In this document: positions 12,498 to 26,269 of the stretch, piece by piece
How positions within the stretch are numbered: position 1 is the first letter of the stretch
Layout of the letters: every line of letters begins with the position of its first letter
Source: Larimichthys crocea
Lineage: Eukaryota > Chordata > Actinopteri > Sciaenidae
NCBI RefSeq assembly: GCF_000972845.2
Contig: NC_040016.1
Location: 5,848,701-5,912,700, forward strand
Direction: 5' to 3'
Length of the DNA: 64,000 nt
Notes under the pieces: generated by a model
What the model saw: only the letters and a program-made list of their open reading frames with translations
What the model was told of the DNA's origin: nothing
Database searches by the model: none
Made by a program: the position numbers and the translations under genes

Positions 12498-15377
12498 GCA
12501 TCTGCCGTTGTGTACTGTATATTTAAGTTTGTATATACTGTAGTCACTGTAATGCAGCTCTTAACTTGTAACCCAGGGAGGGATTTTGTCTTCTTTTATC
12601 TTCTTATATATTTCATTCCCTTCTTTATGTGCTGTATTTCTTAGTTTATCTCCAGTAAATATTAATGAAGAAGGAAAGGATAATAATAATTATTATTTAA
12701 GTTGTTTTTGTTTATGTTTACTCCTCTTGAGCATAGTTGCCTTGGCCCCAGGACAGGGGGGAAATGTGAAAACTAAAATTTTATATATATTTTTCAACAC
12801 TGGTGTAACTAATGACATTAATGCTGCAACTAATGATTATTTTCATTGAACAAAATAGTAAAGAATGCCCATCACAATATCCTGCAGCCCAAGGTGATCT
12901 TCAAATAGCTTAATTTGTTCAACCAAGAGTCCAAAAACGCGAAGATATTTAATTTACCTTCAAATGTGTCAAGTGGAAGCAGCAAATCTTCACTGAAAGG
13001 CTGGAACACAGATGTTTTCTGACTGAAACAATTAATAGTCAGCGATAGTTATTATTAAGCTCTGCAGTTAGTTGCAATAATTGCCAGAGCTAGAGCAATG
13101 GAATCATTAATGTATTTTATTCCACTTGCACTTTTCCTGATATGATGGCTCATAATGTCTGCTGTGTAACAGGTCTGTGGATGTGCTACATTTGGAGACA
13201 ATAAAGAAACGACAGTGTCATGAAGCTAAGTGCAAGTTAATTCAGGGAGATTATCTTTATGCCTCATTTAGTGTCTCTGGCCGTTTACTCTTTCAGGTAA
13301 ACCAACCAGATTTTGCCACAATCTCCATCAGTCCATTATGTCGCCCACCCCATTCACCTCCAGTTTGTCATATCCTGCATCCAGGCTGAGCTCATCCTCT
13401 TCACCCCTTCACCACTTGCCAGTGACTTGACTCCACTACTGTTTTAATTGGGGCTTAACCTCTTCTGATTGAACTTGTGTTAGCAATGTTATTCAGATTC
13501 AGCAAGCAAAAAGACAAGTACAAGATGGTCAAAACTTTTGACAGGGGGGAAAACAAAGGAAACTCATCAAGCAAACATTTCAGGGTAGCACAAACCTCAC
13601 CCAGCACTCTCAGGGCAGATTTCACTGAAACGACTCTCTAGTAGACAAATAGTCGCAGTGAAAACATGCTTGTGGATTGTCTTGTAAATATGGTTGATTG
13701 GTTGAGGATTGACCTGGCAGGAGCAAACAAATGTGCAGTTTGTGCAGGCTATGTGCCAGACTTTTGGTTTGTTTGTGTGTGTAGCACTATCTCTACACAT
13801 GCACATGTTTTATATAAATCACAGAGTTTACGAATGAAGTTAAACAGCACAGCCTCCTCACCATCTATCTCTTTCAAACTCCCTGCTCCACTTATCCACA
13901 GCGTTGCCTGCAGCTACTCATCTGAGTACAGAGCAGAGAAAATGAGGGAATCAACTCCAAAGTGAAGGAGGATGATGTGTAAGAACAATCATTGCGCCAG
14001 GAGGCACGATAAGCCTTTGAATAGGAGGTTCATTTATGGAAGTTCTTAACCCTGTTGCTTTTTCTGTTTCTCTCTCACAGCATCAGCGGGTTGTTTGCAG
14101 ACTGTCAAACAATCAGTTCACCAAGTGAGGGTGTCACCGCCAGGTCAAGAGACATTTTAATCAAACGTTCACACACACACAGACAGAGGTACCGAGTCAA
14201 ACATTTGGCCAGCAGGCATCCACCACTAGTAGCTGACTAGAATTAGTAATGGGCTCTGTGCTGGTGAGCAGTAATCCAATTATACTGTGGGTCAAACACA
14301 GTCCTGCACTGCCCTCTTCAGGAGGAACACAACAACTAGTTCTACATGACTGGACTTGCTCTGTAAAGTGAGTGACTGTGTAGATTAAAAGTAATCACGT
14401 GAATTTTCATTTTACGTGTGAGTTCAGCTCATATATGTTTATATATACAGATATGATACAGAACCAGGGCCAGCTTAGATATCAGAGAAGGCAGCTGGCT
14501 CTTTACTTTAGTCCTAAACCAGCTGTGACTTTCCTGATACAAACCTTAAACTATTTATGTTCTTTATTTCAGGGGACTGGAGCTGTGACGTGTGGTCAGG
14601 AGAGGTAGGGGAGGCAGAGCCTGACCTGTCATCATGGAAAAAATAAAACATATAATAATAATAATAAATTAAATGGTTTATCAAATGGTTTAAACTATAA
14701 ACTAATTTTCAATTTAATTTAACCTAAACAATTTTGATTGTTTTTTATTAAAAATTGCTGAATTTTCACATTTCCACTAGGGGCACTAGTTGAGACAGGC
14801 AGTTCTCTTGCCGCATGGTAGGGGGCAGTGATCTCCATTGAGATTTTTAAAACTGAAAGAAGACAAGGAAGACTTGTACAAAAAAGTAATCAGTAATCAA
14901 TCAAAAGCAGGATCGACGCATGGACTTCATTTATAAGTAAGGATAAGAGCATAATAATGTTTTTTTTAATGAAATGTGCGTCACGTGGGCTACAGTTTGT
15001 ATGTGTAAAGAATGCTGATATGAGATATGAAACATAACCCGTTAACTGCTGCTGATCAAATGGTGAATAATCCACTCTGTTGGGTTCATATATTTGTAAA
15101 TCTGATTCTGATGGAGTCAGTGCCTCACCAGCCATGGACCTCACCACACGTCACTGGAAAGGAGCCGATACCAGCTAACACAAGAAGTGGGGTACACCCT
15201 GAATAAGTCACCAATCCATCACAGGACTGAGTCACCAATTAAGCAATAAACCTGCATGTCTTTGGACTGGACCTAGGGAAGAAGCCCGGAGAGAACCCAC
15301 AAAGACAGTAAGTGCTAACCACTGCACACCTGTACTTTCATTCTCATTTTGAGTTTACGTTTTATGTTTATTTTACA
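12498..15377. other. AT-rich non-coding DNA, no gene seen
   Basis: No coding exon, RNA gene or named repeat is recognised. Short ORFs (13,177-13,389; 13,666-13,965; 14,055-14,240) lack homology and splice context. Confidence 0.5.
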
Positions 15378-15713
15378 TTAAAGGTCCATTTGGTGACATC
15401 TAGTGGTGAAGTTGCAGATTGCAACCAACTGAATATCACTCACTTCACCCGTTATAAAGAAGAAACTACAGTGGCTGTGAAACTCGCAAAAAAAGAGCCT
15501 GTGTTTGGTTAATGCCTTTTGGGTTACTGCAGAAACATGCAGTTCAACATGGGGGACCCGCTGCCTCTGTAGATATAAGTCTGTAATATAAGTCTCATTC
15601 TGAAGTAATAAAAACAATTTTTAATATTTTCAGGTGATTATACACTTAGTTATGAATATTATATTCCATTTCTGTCAATAGACCCAGTTCAATATTACAC
15701 ACTGGACCTTTAA
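15378..15713. mobile_element. short non-autonomous DNA element with TTAAAGGTCCA inverted ends
   Basis: The 336-nt element begins TTAAAGGTCCA and ends with its exact complement TGGACCTTTAA. Internal words include ATCTAGTGGTGAAGTTGCAG, GGGTTACTGCAGAAACATG and ACACTGGACC. Partial or diverged copies of the same sequence occur near 8,376, 16,770, 27,090, 29,700 and 40,717. It has no coding capacity. I recall this as a very abundant percomorph repeat but do not assign a superfamily. Confidence 0.75.
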
Positions 15714-15816
15714 TTATGGCATTCTATCCCTGTTTTTATTGCACGGTCTTTTATCTTGTGGTACTATTATTATTGAGTGTTTTTTTTTTTTCATTTTTAT
15801 AATACATTTAGATATA

Positions 15817-16066
15817 CACTGCTGCCCATAAAGTTGGAATAATTTTGTTTTCTGACACATTCCTCTTTTTATTCCCATTTATACACATCAGGTTAATTGT
15901 GATTTAATTTTCATTGTGATATGTTTGGAAGAGATTGATTAATAAAGTTTTGAGAAGATACACTTTATCTAGAATCAAGAAGAATTTGTCAAGAATAAAT
16001 CACATTGTCACAATCATTTCATTAGAAGAGTAAAAATATTTTATTCCAACTTTATGGGCAACAGTG
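15817..16066. mobile_element. MITE with long terminal inverted repeats (Tc1/mariner type likely)
   Basis: About 250 nt. The left end CACTGCTGCCCATAAAGTTG is the near-exact inverse complement of the right end CAACTTTATGGGCAACAGTG, and the inverted repeat extends another several bases (GAATAA / TTATTC). A TA dinucleotide precedes the left end. There is no ORF. End-only similarity, a TA target and small size fit a non-autonomous Tc1/mariner-type element. Confidence 0.85.
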
Positions 16067-16982
16067 CACATATACAACATAATCAAGTCAAATCAGTGTG
16101 TCATAATAAAAATGAGTCTGCCGTACATGACAAATATCCAAACAATACCCAAAACAGACCTCTAACATTAGACAAATACCCAAACGAATGCCTAAATAAA
16201 CAACCTAATATACTGGTATACACACCACATACACCCACCCATGTACATCCACACACACTCACTCATGCTTACACACCAACGCAGTAGTGTAAATTAGAAT
16301 ATATATAGAAGTCGTGAATGGACCAAAAAAAAACTACAAACAAACAGGGGAGGACATTAAATGGATAAATAATATTATATATAATTATACAGGTTATAAT
16401 AGTAAAATGATATAACTGAGTAGTTGGTCCACTATCACCAAGGGGCATGTGGGTGCATACATCACATAGGCAAATTTGTAGAGCCCTCCACAGCAGACTG
16501 TAACAAAATGATTATGTTATGATACCTGGGGTTATTTCTTCACACTTAGTCGAAGCACAATGAAGCAACACTTACTGTCATCCTTTCCTATGACCCAATT
16601 TTCTTAATTAATTAATTTCCTCTTAATTTATATTAACTTTTTTTTTCTTTTTCACTTGAAGCACTCATGCATGAAATGTCTTTGTTGTAAAGCTTGGAGC
16701 TGGAATTCTTGTATGAAAGGTGATATATAAAAGAAGTTAGTTAGTCAGTATTATTACTAGTAGACTACAAGCTCAGTGGTTTTACCTCCACTATATGGGT
16801 TACTGTAGAAACATGACAGTTCAACATGGTGGAAGAGGATATTATTATCTTATTATATTAGATATTCTCTTAGATTGTAGGTATTTGTTACCTCACAAAC
16901 TAAAGTTTTACATTTAAAAACAACAAAAACAAAAAAAATATATGATGAGCATATAAAATAGATGTCTTGTTAAAGATTAAAT
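16067..16982. other. AT-rich non-coding DNA with a partial repeat copy
   Basis: About 16,770-16,880 holds a fragment of the TTAAAGGTCCA family (GGGTTACTGTAGAAACATGA and CAACATGGTGGAAGAGGA). Nothing else is recognised. Confidence 0.45.
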
Positions 16983-17293
16983 GAGTGGTTCCCGACCTTT
17001 ATGGCTTGTGACTCAGCATAGTGCAGTGTTTTTAGTTGTATCTCTTCATCACATTGCAGATAACTCATAAGCAGTTCAGTGAAAAGACATTTCCCCTCAG
17101 ACAGCGTTATTTAAAAAAGACTATTCAAATATGTCAAACACTCACACATTTATTTCACAAAAAGCAAAGAATGGACAAAAGTCCAAAATACGAATAGAGA
17201 TTTGTTTATCAAATTCCTTTTTTCTCATCTCACAACCCCTCTGATTTATGATTGACCCTTTGGAGGGGCCCAGCCCCTAGGTTGGATACCAGT
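16983..17293. mobile_element. short non-autonomous element with AGTGGTTCCC inverted ends
   Basis: The left end AGTGGTTCCCGACCTT is mirrored by the right end AGGTTGGATACC followed by AGT, an imperfect inverted repeat enclosing about 310 nt without coding capacity. The internal text (GGCTTGTGACTCAGC on the left, GGAGGGGCCCAGCCCCTAGG on the right) resembles a dispersed fish repeat that I recall. It is probably a hAT-like or similar non-autonomous DNA transposon; the class is inferred from layout only. Confidence 0.6.
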
Positions 17294-20200
17294 GGCCTGA
17301 GCTACCTAACTGTACAAGAAATAAGGATGTGTGATATTTCATTTTTGCTGATAAAACCTCCACACTGCAGACACAAACAAAGCTTCATCCGTCTCAAGCA
17401 GCTACAATTTGGAATGAAATGAAACGCACGACACTCTATAAACCTTCCACTGGTGTTCATTTGACTTGAGCCCTAATATATAAATAATAGATAGATAGAT
17501 AATAATAGATGTTTACACACAGGTATTTTGCCTCTTGTCCACATGTTAGAGATAAACAAACAACCAGACAGATTTTTTTTGGTTTAACAAGACATTTTAT
17601 TTTAGTTTAACATCTCTTTTTATGTAAAATATGAATTGGAAACATGATTACAGGTAGTCAAATTAATTTAGTGGAGTAAAAATTACAATGTTCCCCTCTT
17701 TATGGTAATAGTGTTGATGTGTAAAGTGGCATAAAATGAAATTCACAACCATTAGTACTCCACAGAATTGAGTGAAATAATTTACTCTCCACCACGAACA
17801 CACACCAAATGTTTGAATATATTTTGGAAGACTCCCTCTCTCTCTCTCTTTCTCTCTTGGAAAACCACTGGAGGCTACTTGAGCATCTGAGTTAAATGAA
17901 GTTGTATATGCAGGTATTTCTTCTTACTGCATTGTAGTTTAACATATGAGCCACAAGGTGGCAGTGCTACATAGGTGAGGAGATGGTGTACGTATGTCTG
18001 CAACTCAACGTTTTCTATTAATCATCAGGGATGTTGAACATTTTGGTTAATTTTGAGTGAATAAGCTAAATGATAATCTTTGAATTTGATGCATCAAGAC
18101 TGTATGTGTGAGTTTTTAGCCAAAGGTCAGTACTGTTCCCTACAGACCGGACAGTGGAGGTGCACAAACTGTGCATTAGTCATCTGCCCCAGGTGTTGTA
18201 TAAACATGTTCAAGGACTTTTCTATTGTTGCAGGTTGAAGAATGCAGAGCTCAGACTGAAGGATGTTCCAGAGGCCACTGTGAAGCCATGAAGAGAAAGT
18301 CACTTCCCCGGTTGCCATAGCAACATACCTGCTCCTCACTACAGCATCATCCCTGAACACAGAGACATAAGTCTGTCTGATGTGGAAGGAGTGAGAGAGA
18401 GAGGGAGGGGAGAGAGAGAGGCAGAGACAAGCCATGCATTTTGACACTTTCTCATCACGATACACACGACTCCCAAAATACTGAACAATGCCTCAGATTC
18501 TGATCAGGATTCAGCAGTGTGTTTCTCAAAATCAAACTTTACATAATTTCTTCACAATTTAACAAAAACACAAAGACACACACAAACTGCATGATGGGGA
18601 TGGGAATAACTCACATTCCAAACAAGCCCTCAGCACAGCCTACTATTTGACAGAACGTACTCAAACTCACCACACCGAGTGGGTGGACCTGAAATTCAAT
18701 GAGCCTAAAAAACAAAGGTTACCTCCACCCAGAGCCTCCAAAACGCTACTGGAAATATTGTAGTACAATTATATTTTTGTAACAATTTTAATTGTGTTTC
18801 CCCAAGAGTAACTGATTATTGAAGTTTGAATACTCAACAAGCAAAACAATTCAACTGGAACTGACAATTTACCTTGTGGGACACGATTTCTGTTTCCTTT
18901 TTCCCTTTTTAAGCATTCAGTTGGGATGACATGCAACACTGAGAAATATACTGTCTGCACACTGCTAATTTGTGCAAGTCTGTGTGTGTGTGTGTGTGTG
19001 TGTGCGTGTGTGTGTGTGTGCGCGCGTGCATGCGTACGTGTGTGTGTGTGTCTAGAACACTTAACACTTTATACACTGAACTAACTAAAGTAAATCATGC
19101 TAAATAATTTAAATAATGCAGACCATTTATATTATACACAATAGGTCATTATCTTGCCTAAAAGGTTTAAACGCTTCAGGTAAATTTGCTTCACGGCATG
19201 TTCAATTGATTTTTTATTTGTTTGCACCTGTCAAGCCACAAGGCCTAAAACAGGTAATAAATAATGAATAAATTACAAAAGGATGAGCAGCAAAAACATG
19301 AGGGATCACTGTGTCCCAATAGGCCATGGCACATTACTACATATTTTGTAAGCATCTTTGAAGTGACACAGATAGGAAGATTTTGGTGAGCACGGCGTTT
19401 GTGTCATGTTGCAAACAGTATAGCCTAACCTAATTGTGTTTTTTAAAGGAAACATGTCTGCAGCCACAGTAGCATTCTTGCAAAACAGTAAACACTGACA
19501 ACTTACAACTTGCAAACATAAAGTTTGAGGGTGTGATGCCGGTTGTATAAATTAAAAGCGTTAACCTCTGTATGGTGGCCTTTTTTTCTTTTTTTTTTTT
19601 AGACCAGAACAAGTTCAGCTTACTATTGTCAAATTCAGCTTCTCCACATGTAATATATCTTTAAACTATCAAACATTTGGCTTGAAGAGTTTGCAGCTTA
19701 CTCTTTTATAATGCAGTCTGCTGTCACCTGCCGCTATCTGGCTATTACCAGTTTGCCCTCATGTACCTGCATGCATTGATTTATGTATTTCATATACTGT
19801 ACATACATTTTATGTACATGCTTCTGCTTTGCATGATTCAGTTAGTGTCTAACAATGTTTTTTTCCTTTTGCTTTTTATTATTGTTCTGCATGCTTAATC
19901 ACGAGCTCAACAACTTTGTACTCTCAGTCGTATAGTTTTTGGCAACTCTGGTGCATTTATAGAAATGTTGTATTAATGTCACTGTCCCTGTTAACAAACC
20001 AGATATACATTGTAACATAATTAACTTCTGCATTTGCCAAATTACCATCATTAGCACATTGCTACCTTGCGAGTTAAAGAATGAGCTAAGACAGAATGGT
20101 TTTGACCAGTGGAAGATCAGAAAGCATGTGTAATAATTTGTACAAACCAATGCATCTGGTAGCATTTAATGTTTTTGATGCTTTTATGCTAAACAAAAAT

Positions 20201-21599
20201 CTTTTCAACTTGGTTATTTCCTGCAAAGCTTTTGTTACCATAATATGTATCCTCTGATTGTTTGTTTGCATGTTATATCTGCAGCTCATTGACACTTTTT
20301 CCTTAACTGTGCAGTAGCCTATGGCAACCGCTTTTTGTGTCAGAAAAAGAAACTTCAACACAACAGAAGCTTTGTCTGTAGCCTATAGGCTTAAAAGATA
20401 GATGTTTTCCACAAACAGCTTAATGTCATATACGTCCATTTGTGGGGAATCATTGAAACTCAACACACAAATGTAAAGCCAAAATAATAATAACAATAAT
20501 TCAGGTCGTTGATGCAATGTAATCCATCAGAAAATAATGCAGTGTAGCGATGAATATAAAAATATCTGTGGTTGTGTTTTTCCAGCAGTTTTATCAAACT
20601 GAGCTTTTCAGTATTAGTATCAGCTGGTGAAATTCTTCCTCCTCTTAGAACTTTCTTTTGACTTGTTTGTGTCAGTGACAGTGAGGGCTGCGTTTTGAAT
20701 TTATTTTTCTCCCAAATGAAAATATACATCATAGTGTGATCGTGTGGGGCTTATGTATGTATATGGACGAGGGGCTCGATCATGTTTTGAGCAGCCATCA
20801 CACTTGACTACTATAATCCAATTTTGGTCCTGGAGGCTGGGAATACATGCACACATAAGATAATGAACAGACCGTCTCTGCTCTCACAGAAAACCAAAAA
20901 TAGGAACAAGGGTGCTGTAGCCTACAGTAGCCTACTATATAATATCAGAAAGGCATTACACAAACTCCTGTTCACCCTTGCATACCAACGTGGAGCAATG
21001 TCAGACCTGCATTAAACCCAGGTCAGGATCAGAGTCATGAAAACCAGGCCTGAATTCATATTGACTCATTCAGAACAACTGAAAACAGAGTTATTCTGGG
21101 TCAGTGCAGAGCTCATAAAGGAGTTTTTTTTTATAATGTGGCTTTGTGAAATGTATTTATAGATTCTCATTAGAGTGTTAGAGAAGATTAAAAAGACAGA
21201 CCTAATTGTACGAAATCTACCACTGAAATAAAGTGTATAACCTGCTACAGTAATGTTATAGGCTTTGCAGCTGTAATGCTATGCAACTGCTGCTACCTGC
21301 ATCTAATGCTGCAGCACTCTGCCAGGTGAAACAGAAGAAGGTTAGTCTCGATATCAGCAACATAACAGCCAGTGTGATTCCTGAAATACATTATCCTCTA
21401 TCATTACATATACATGATGTTTGTGCACGTTGTAACCTATAATTGCAATATTTCCTTATGCTCTTTTGGGACCTACACTGAATTCAGTGTTTGCATCCAA
21501 CCTGAGGGCCTCTTTTTGTTTTCTTAACAGTGCTAATTCAACCGAGCCTGCTAGCAAAGGCGGGGAACTATATGCTAAAAGTCTTCTAACGAGCAGCCA
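17294..21599. other. AT-rich non-coding DNA upstream of nucks1
   Basis: It contains a short GATA-type run (about 17,489-17,503), purine-rich patches (18,390-18,425) and a (GT)n microsatellite (18,980-19,052). No exon of an upstream gene such as rab29 or slc41a1, the human neighbours, is seen. Confidence 0.55.
18980..19052. repeat. (GT)n microsatellite with GCGC/GTAC interruptions
   Basis: Alternating purine-pyrimidine tract including TGTGCGCGCGTGCATGCGTA, a good Z-DNA candidate. Confidence 0.95.
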
Positions 21600-21760
21600 A
21601 AGTGTCCAATAGGAAGGAGGTTTGTCGTTCAAATCAGCCAATGGGAGCCTCGGGTTGCCGCGCTGCTCCTCTCAGGGCTCGGTGGAGGCGGGGCTTGTCG
21701 TCGAGGACCCACCCTCAAGGCCGCGGGGTTTGGTTGCACATAGGCTGCAGTTTCAGTTTG
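21600..21760 (+). promoter_or_regulatory. nucks1 core promoter, CCAAT and GC boxes, no TATA
   Basis: Two CCAAT boxes (21,606-21,610 and 21,638-21,642) and a GC box GAGGCGGGGCTT (21,685-21,696) lie in a CpG-richer block immediately upstream of the nucks1 first exon, about 300-390 bases before its ATG. I see no TATA box. This is the layout of a broadly active NF-Y/Sp1-type promoter, which suits a ubiquitously expressed nuclear protein. The start site, probably around 21,720-21,790, is inferred. Confidence 0.7.
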
Positions 21761-21995
21761 TTTTATTCACCATTTTGAGTAGCTGAAGGTAAAAAAATTA
21801 AGAATATTTGCGTTTGGAGGACAAGCCGCTGCCGTACTTTTATTTTCACGCGCTAGCTCGGACGGTGGAGTTGTGCGTCAACCCTCGCTCCCCTCGGTGT
21901 TTTGCAGAGCGGGAATCTATATTTCATTTTTTCCCCCCTGTGCTTTTTCTTCTCCCCCTTTCTTACATCCTTAACCTCTACAGTATTCCTGCAAA

Positions 21996-24900
21996 ATGTC
22001 AAGACCAGTGAGGTAGGTGTGCTAAATCTGTCCTCTGCTCTCCGTAAGTTAATAACGACGCCGTGCTTGGCAGGCATCGCCAGATAACATGCACGTCTCG
22101 ACCATGCTGCGTTTTATGAGCTTGGGTATTTGTTGGTTTCGTTAAAAAATATATAATAATAACGGGAACGTGTGTTTGCCCTGCTTGTGTGTATGTGTGT
22201 GTGTGCAGCCTTCTTTTTCTAACATGGATCCCGGCGGTGTGGACTGTTCGCCATGTCTTGTGGAGATAACGCGCAGCCCGCCGCTGTGTCGTGTCTGTCT
22301 CGTGCTTTTAAACGGATCCATGATGTGCATTGTTGGCTGCTATGTAGGCCAAGCGGTGAAATTAACGCGGTGTGATTTAACCACTTACGGTTTACGGCTC
22401 ACTTACAGCCAGGCCTGATAATATTTTTTCCCTCTCTTGGCTGAGAATGAGAATATGGCTACCCATTCATCCAGGGGAGGCTCTGAAACGCTAATACCCC
22501 CCCACCAATACTAAAAAAAAACGACGGGAGGAGGAGGAGGAGGTGGTGTTCGGCCTCGGGATTTGGTCTTGTTACCGCGCAGACTAGAAACGTCTGCGCC
22601 GTACTCCCCCCTCTTTTTTTTATATCGTATTTCATTGCATGGAAAGATTTGTGTCGTTTCAGGACAATAGAAAAATCGTGTATTGGTCAACAAAAATGTC
22701 GTCGGTGAGGTTGGGGGCGGGGAGGGGAGAGCGGAGCTACATTTTCAGCGCTGGCAGTAAATTAACACTGTTGGCTGATGTCACGGGAAGGCGGAGAACT
22801 ACAAAAAGTCACCACACCCCCACAATGCAAGATCCCCAGCGTGATTAGGACGCATGAGGTGTCTCCGCCGTTTTTAATACGCGCTAAAAACGCCCGTCCA
22901 CTTGATTAAATGTCAGTTTATGCTTTCAAAACAAATCTAAAGTTGATCCTCGAAATCTCGCGGGTTCCCCGTGTCTGAATGCCGCATTTGTGGCACAGAA
23001 ATGGAGTGTTTGAAATCAGAGGTGTCTGTCCTTTCTCTGGCGGAAAACCGACTTTATAATATTAGGAATTAATCTTTAGGAGCTTTATACACATAAAACT
23101 TACTAAAGTCCCTAATGTTGTTCATTTGGTTATTTTTTTCAGAGTCCCCACTCGATGTAAAAGTAAACCCTCCCCTCTGATATCTCAAGATAATTTAACC
23201 ACATAATATTTATGTTACACAATGTTCATACACGGTATACAGTAGTAATAACATTTATTATTACCATGTGTACATACTTTCTTCTATAACATGTGTGGTA
23301 ATGTTCTGAAAGTCTGCAGCTTTCATCATCAGCAAGACACTCACCAAAACTTGTAGTCACACAACAGTGCTCACAGAAAACTCATTGTCTTAACATTTTC
23401 ATGCTAAGTCACACATGTTACATCTGCGGTCTCTTATTTTAAACAAACAAATCTTCACCAACGTGCACAGCCACGACGGACAATGGTCTGTTGTGGTTCC
23501 TTTAGATTAAAGCTCGACCGATCTCTCAGATGCTGCAAAATAGTCACAACTTGTCTCATGTTTACTTTAATTGTCCACATTTCATTTCACTCCAGTCTGA
23601 GTAAGTTTGTAGTAAATGGATCAATGGACATGAATGGAAAACAGGGTGACTGCTCTTCACAAACACAAAATCAGCTTTTTTTTTATTCAAAAGACATCTG
23701 GTGCATAAAAGGTTCGATTGTTCACACGTGTTTACAGTTCGCCACTCCACACATAATTTAGCTTAAGGCTACTTCAGACACATAAAAAAAAAGAGGCTCA
23801 GGCAGTCTCAGTTCAAGCCTATGTTGTTCTGATGTAGTAAAAATAATAAAAGAACTGGCTGATCTTTTGCCACAACTCACTGTGCCAGACAAATATGTGC
23901 AAGTGCACATTCCACATAGATGACTTATATGACAAGAAAAATGTCCTTGCTATTGTGGAGAGAGTAAACATCTAACTTTTGGTCACATTTACCCGCAAAC
24001 ACATGAATCCGCTGCTAAAACCGACCTTCCTGGATCACGTTATATTCTCACCTGTACCTGAATAAATGTACAGTACGCTTTTCTTTTTTAATTTTACCGC
24101 AGTGCTGTGTGGGGTCTGAATGTCTGGTTACTTTCCCACCTGAAGAGCAGCACCCATGGTCAGCCATGTTTGACATGTGCCGCTGTGCTTGGAACAGCTG
24201 TCTAGAAGTTTTGAAATGGGTCATGTGAGCACCAGAGAGGGTAATGATTATCGCCACGTGCTGCTTTATGCTCCACTCTGCACAGCCTTTTGTACATACC
24301 ACACTGCACATTTATGAATAAACCTACAAATCCTTGAATACTCCAGGTAGTGTAAGCTCAGGGCCAACAGCATGAATACACCACCAAGAACTAGTGAGAG
24401 CAATCAATACAATGAAACTGAGACTCTCAGACTATGCCCCCCCACAGTTTAATCTTTAGACGTTCCCTCAAATTAATCTTTAATTTAGACTGAGACTTAC
24501 ATCTCAAACTTAACTTATTAACGTTTTAGAGAATACTGTCAAAACTCAGATCTCAGGTCTCAGGAACTCAGGGCTCACAACTGCTTTCATGATGGATTTA
24601 AAGTAAATGGCCCATGACAAGGAATATGCATCACAAGTTAGCAGATATATTGCATTGACTGATACGACAGTCAGCCATAGAGAAAAGTCAAACAGAAAAG
24701 AAAACAAAGCGTCATATTTGCTTAGTCATTACTATAAAATGTTTGCTGTTTTTCATTTGATAAATTCCCTGCAGACATTTTCCTATTCAAACCCAAATGT
24801 CAGGAGCTTTTGATGTCGATCTGTGATTATTGAGCTCAGGCTAATGTAAAAAATAAATAAATAAATAATAATCCAAACCGGTTTGATATCTAGCCAAAGA

Positions 24901-26234
24901 ACAGGCATGATAAGTCATATTACCAAAATCTGACACTAGGTGTCACCTGTGACAACATGATAAGGGTGGCATTACACCTTTCTACTACAAATTCCTGCAA
25001 ATGTTTGAAAATAAAAGCCTTTTAAAGGAATTAAGGGTTTCTGTCCACTGAAACGACAACAGGCGTTTAATTTGAAGGAGATACGGGAAATGTTGAGTTT
25101 GTATCACAAACCAGCAAACTGCCAACTTTGCTAACAGCCAAACATCAAGAAGCTCTCGTCAACGACTAATAGTCAGTCCCAGATTTACTTTTGGTCGGCA
25201 ACTTTTACCTACTTAGCTTCCTCCATCGCCTTTGCCTCTGCCATGTTCTGCTTGTGCTGAGCCCGGTTACATTGCCTGCTTGCTCACAGCTCTGCTTGGC
25301 TCTGGTTCTGGTGCCCATTTCGGTCACTCCCAGTCCCATACCTCCTCCCACCGCAGGCCTGAAAACCACCTCTTCCTGGTGGTCCACAAGGCCTATGGTG
25401 CAAACACAAACACTCCCCCAGAGCTCTGACCTCACAGTCAGAGCAGCCTGGCTAACAAACAAAGCTGACATTAGCTAACAGCAGCTATAGGTCACAGCAG
25501 GTTACTTGGACTTTCCACGGCAGCTGGTGGACGTCAGAGGGAAGGCAGAAATACTACGTACCTTTCGTGGGAGAAGGGAGAAAATTTCACTACACTGCTA
25601 CGTTACTGATAAAACATTCTTATCATGAAACCACCATTGAGCATTTCCTCAAGCTATAATCGTACCATCAAAATCTATAATCATTGCATCACTGGTTGTA
25701 ATTTCCCACAGCCCCGGGTGGCATCTTCAGATGTCTTGTGTTGTCCGAGCAACAGCAAGTAATTCAGTTTGACGACGAAGAGCAGCATCAAATCCTCATA
25801 TCTGAGAGCAGAACTATTGGAATGTAAAGTAAGAATGAATCAGAGCCCCGAATGAAGACCTCACAAAGAGCACAGACTTCCTAGAAGGTCTGCCATAACG
25901 CAGAATATGCCAAAGATATTTCATGGAGGCCAAATATTTTACAGTTTTAACAATAAAATGTATTGTCCTTCTTTCCTGCAAAAAAACGTCCTACCACATA
26001 TACACAAATATCCTGCCTTCATATCTCTGATTGGCCCATAATCTGTCTATGTGTTGAGCTCCACCATCTCTTCACCAGTTTGGTGATTTTGGCAAACAGT
26101 ATGTTGCTCTCTTGTTGATAATGTGTGCACGTCTGAGGCTTTTACTGTGGTGAGTGTCGCTGTGGGCGCCTGTTGTTGTAATCTAAGTACTTGTAAAAGT
26201 TTATGGCGCCGTTACCCTTCCCCCTTCCATCCCA

Positions 26235-26269
<35 letters not shown>

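Noticed and set aside
25191..25478. 95-codon ORF that might look like a signal-peptide protein
   Set aside because: It falls inside a dispersed repeat with another copy at 58,640-58,900 that lacks the ORF.
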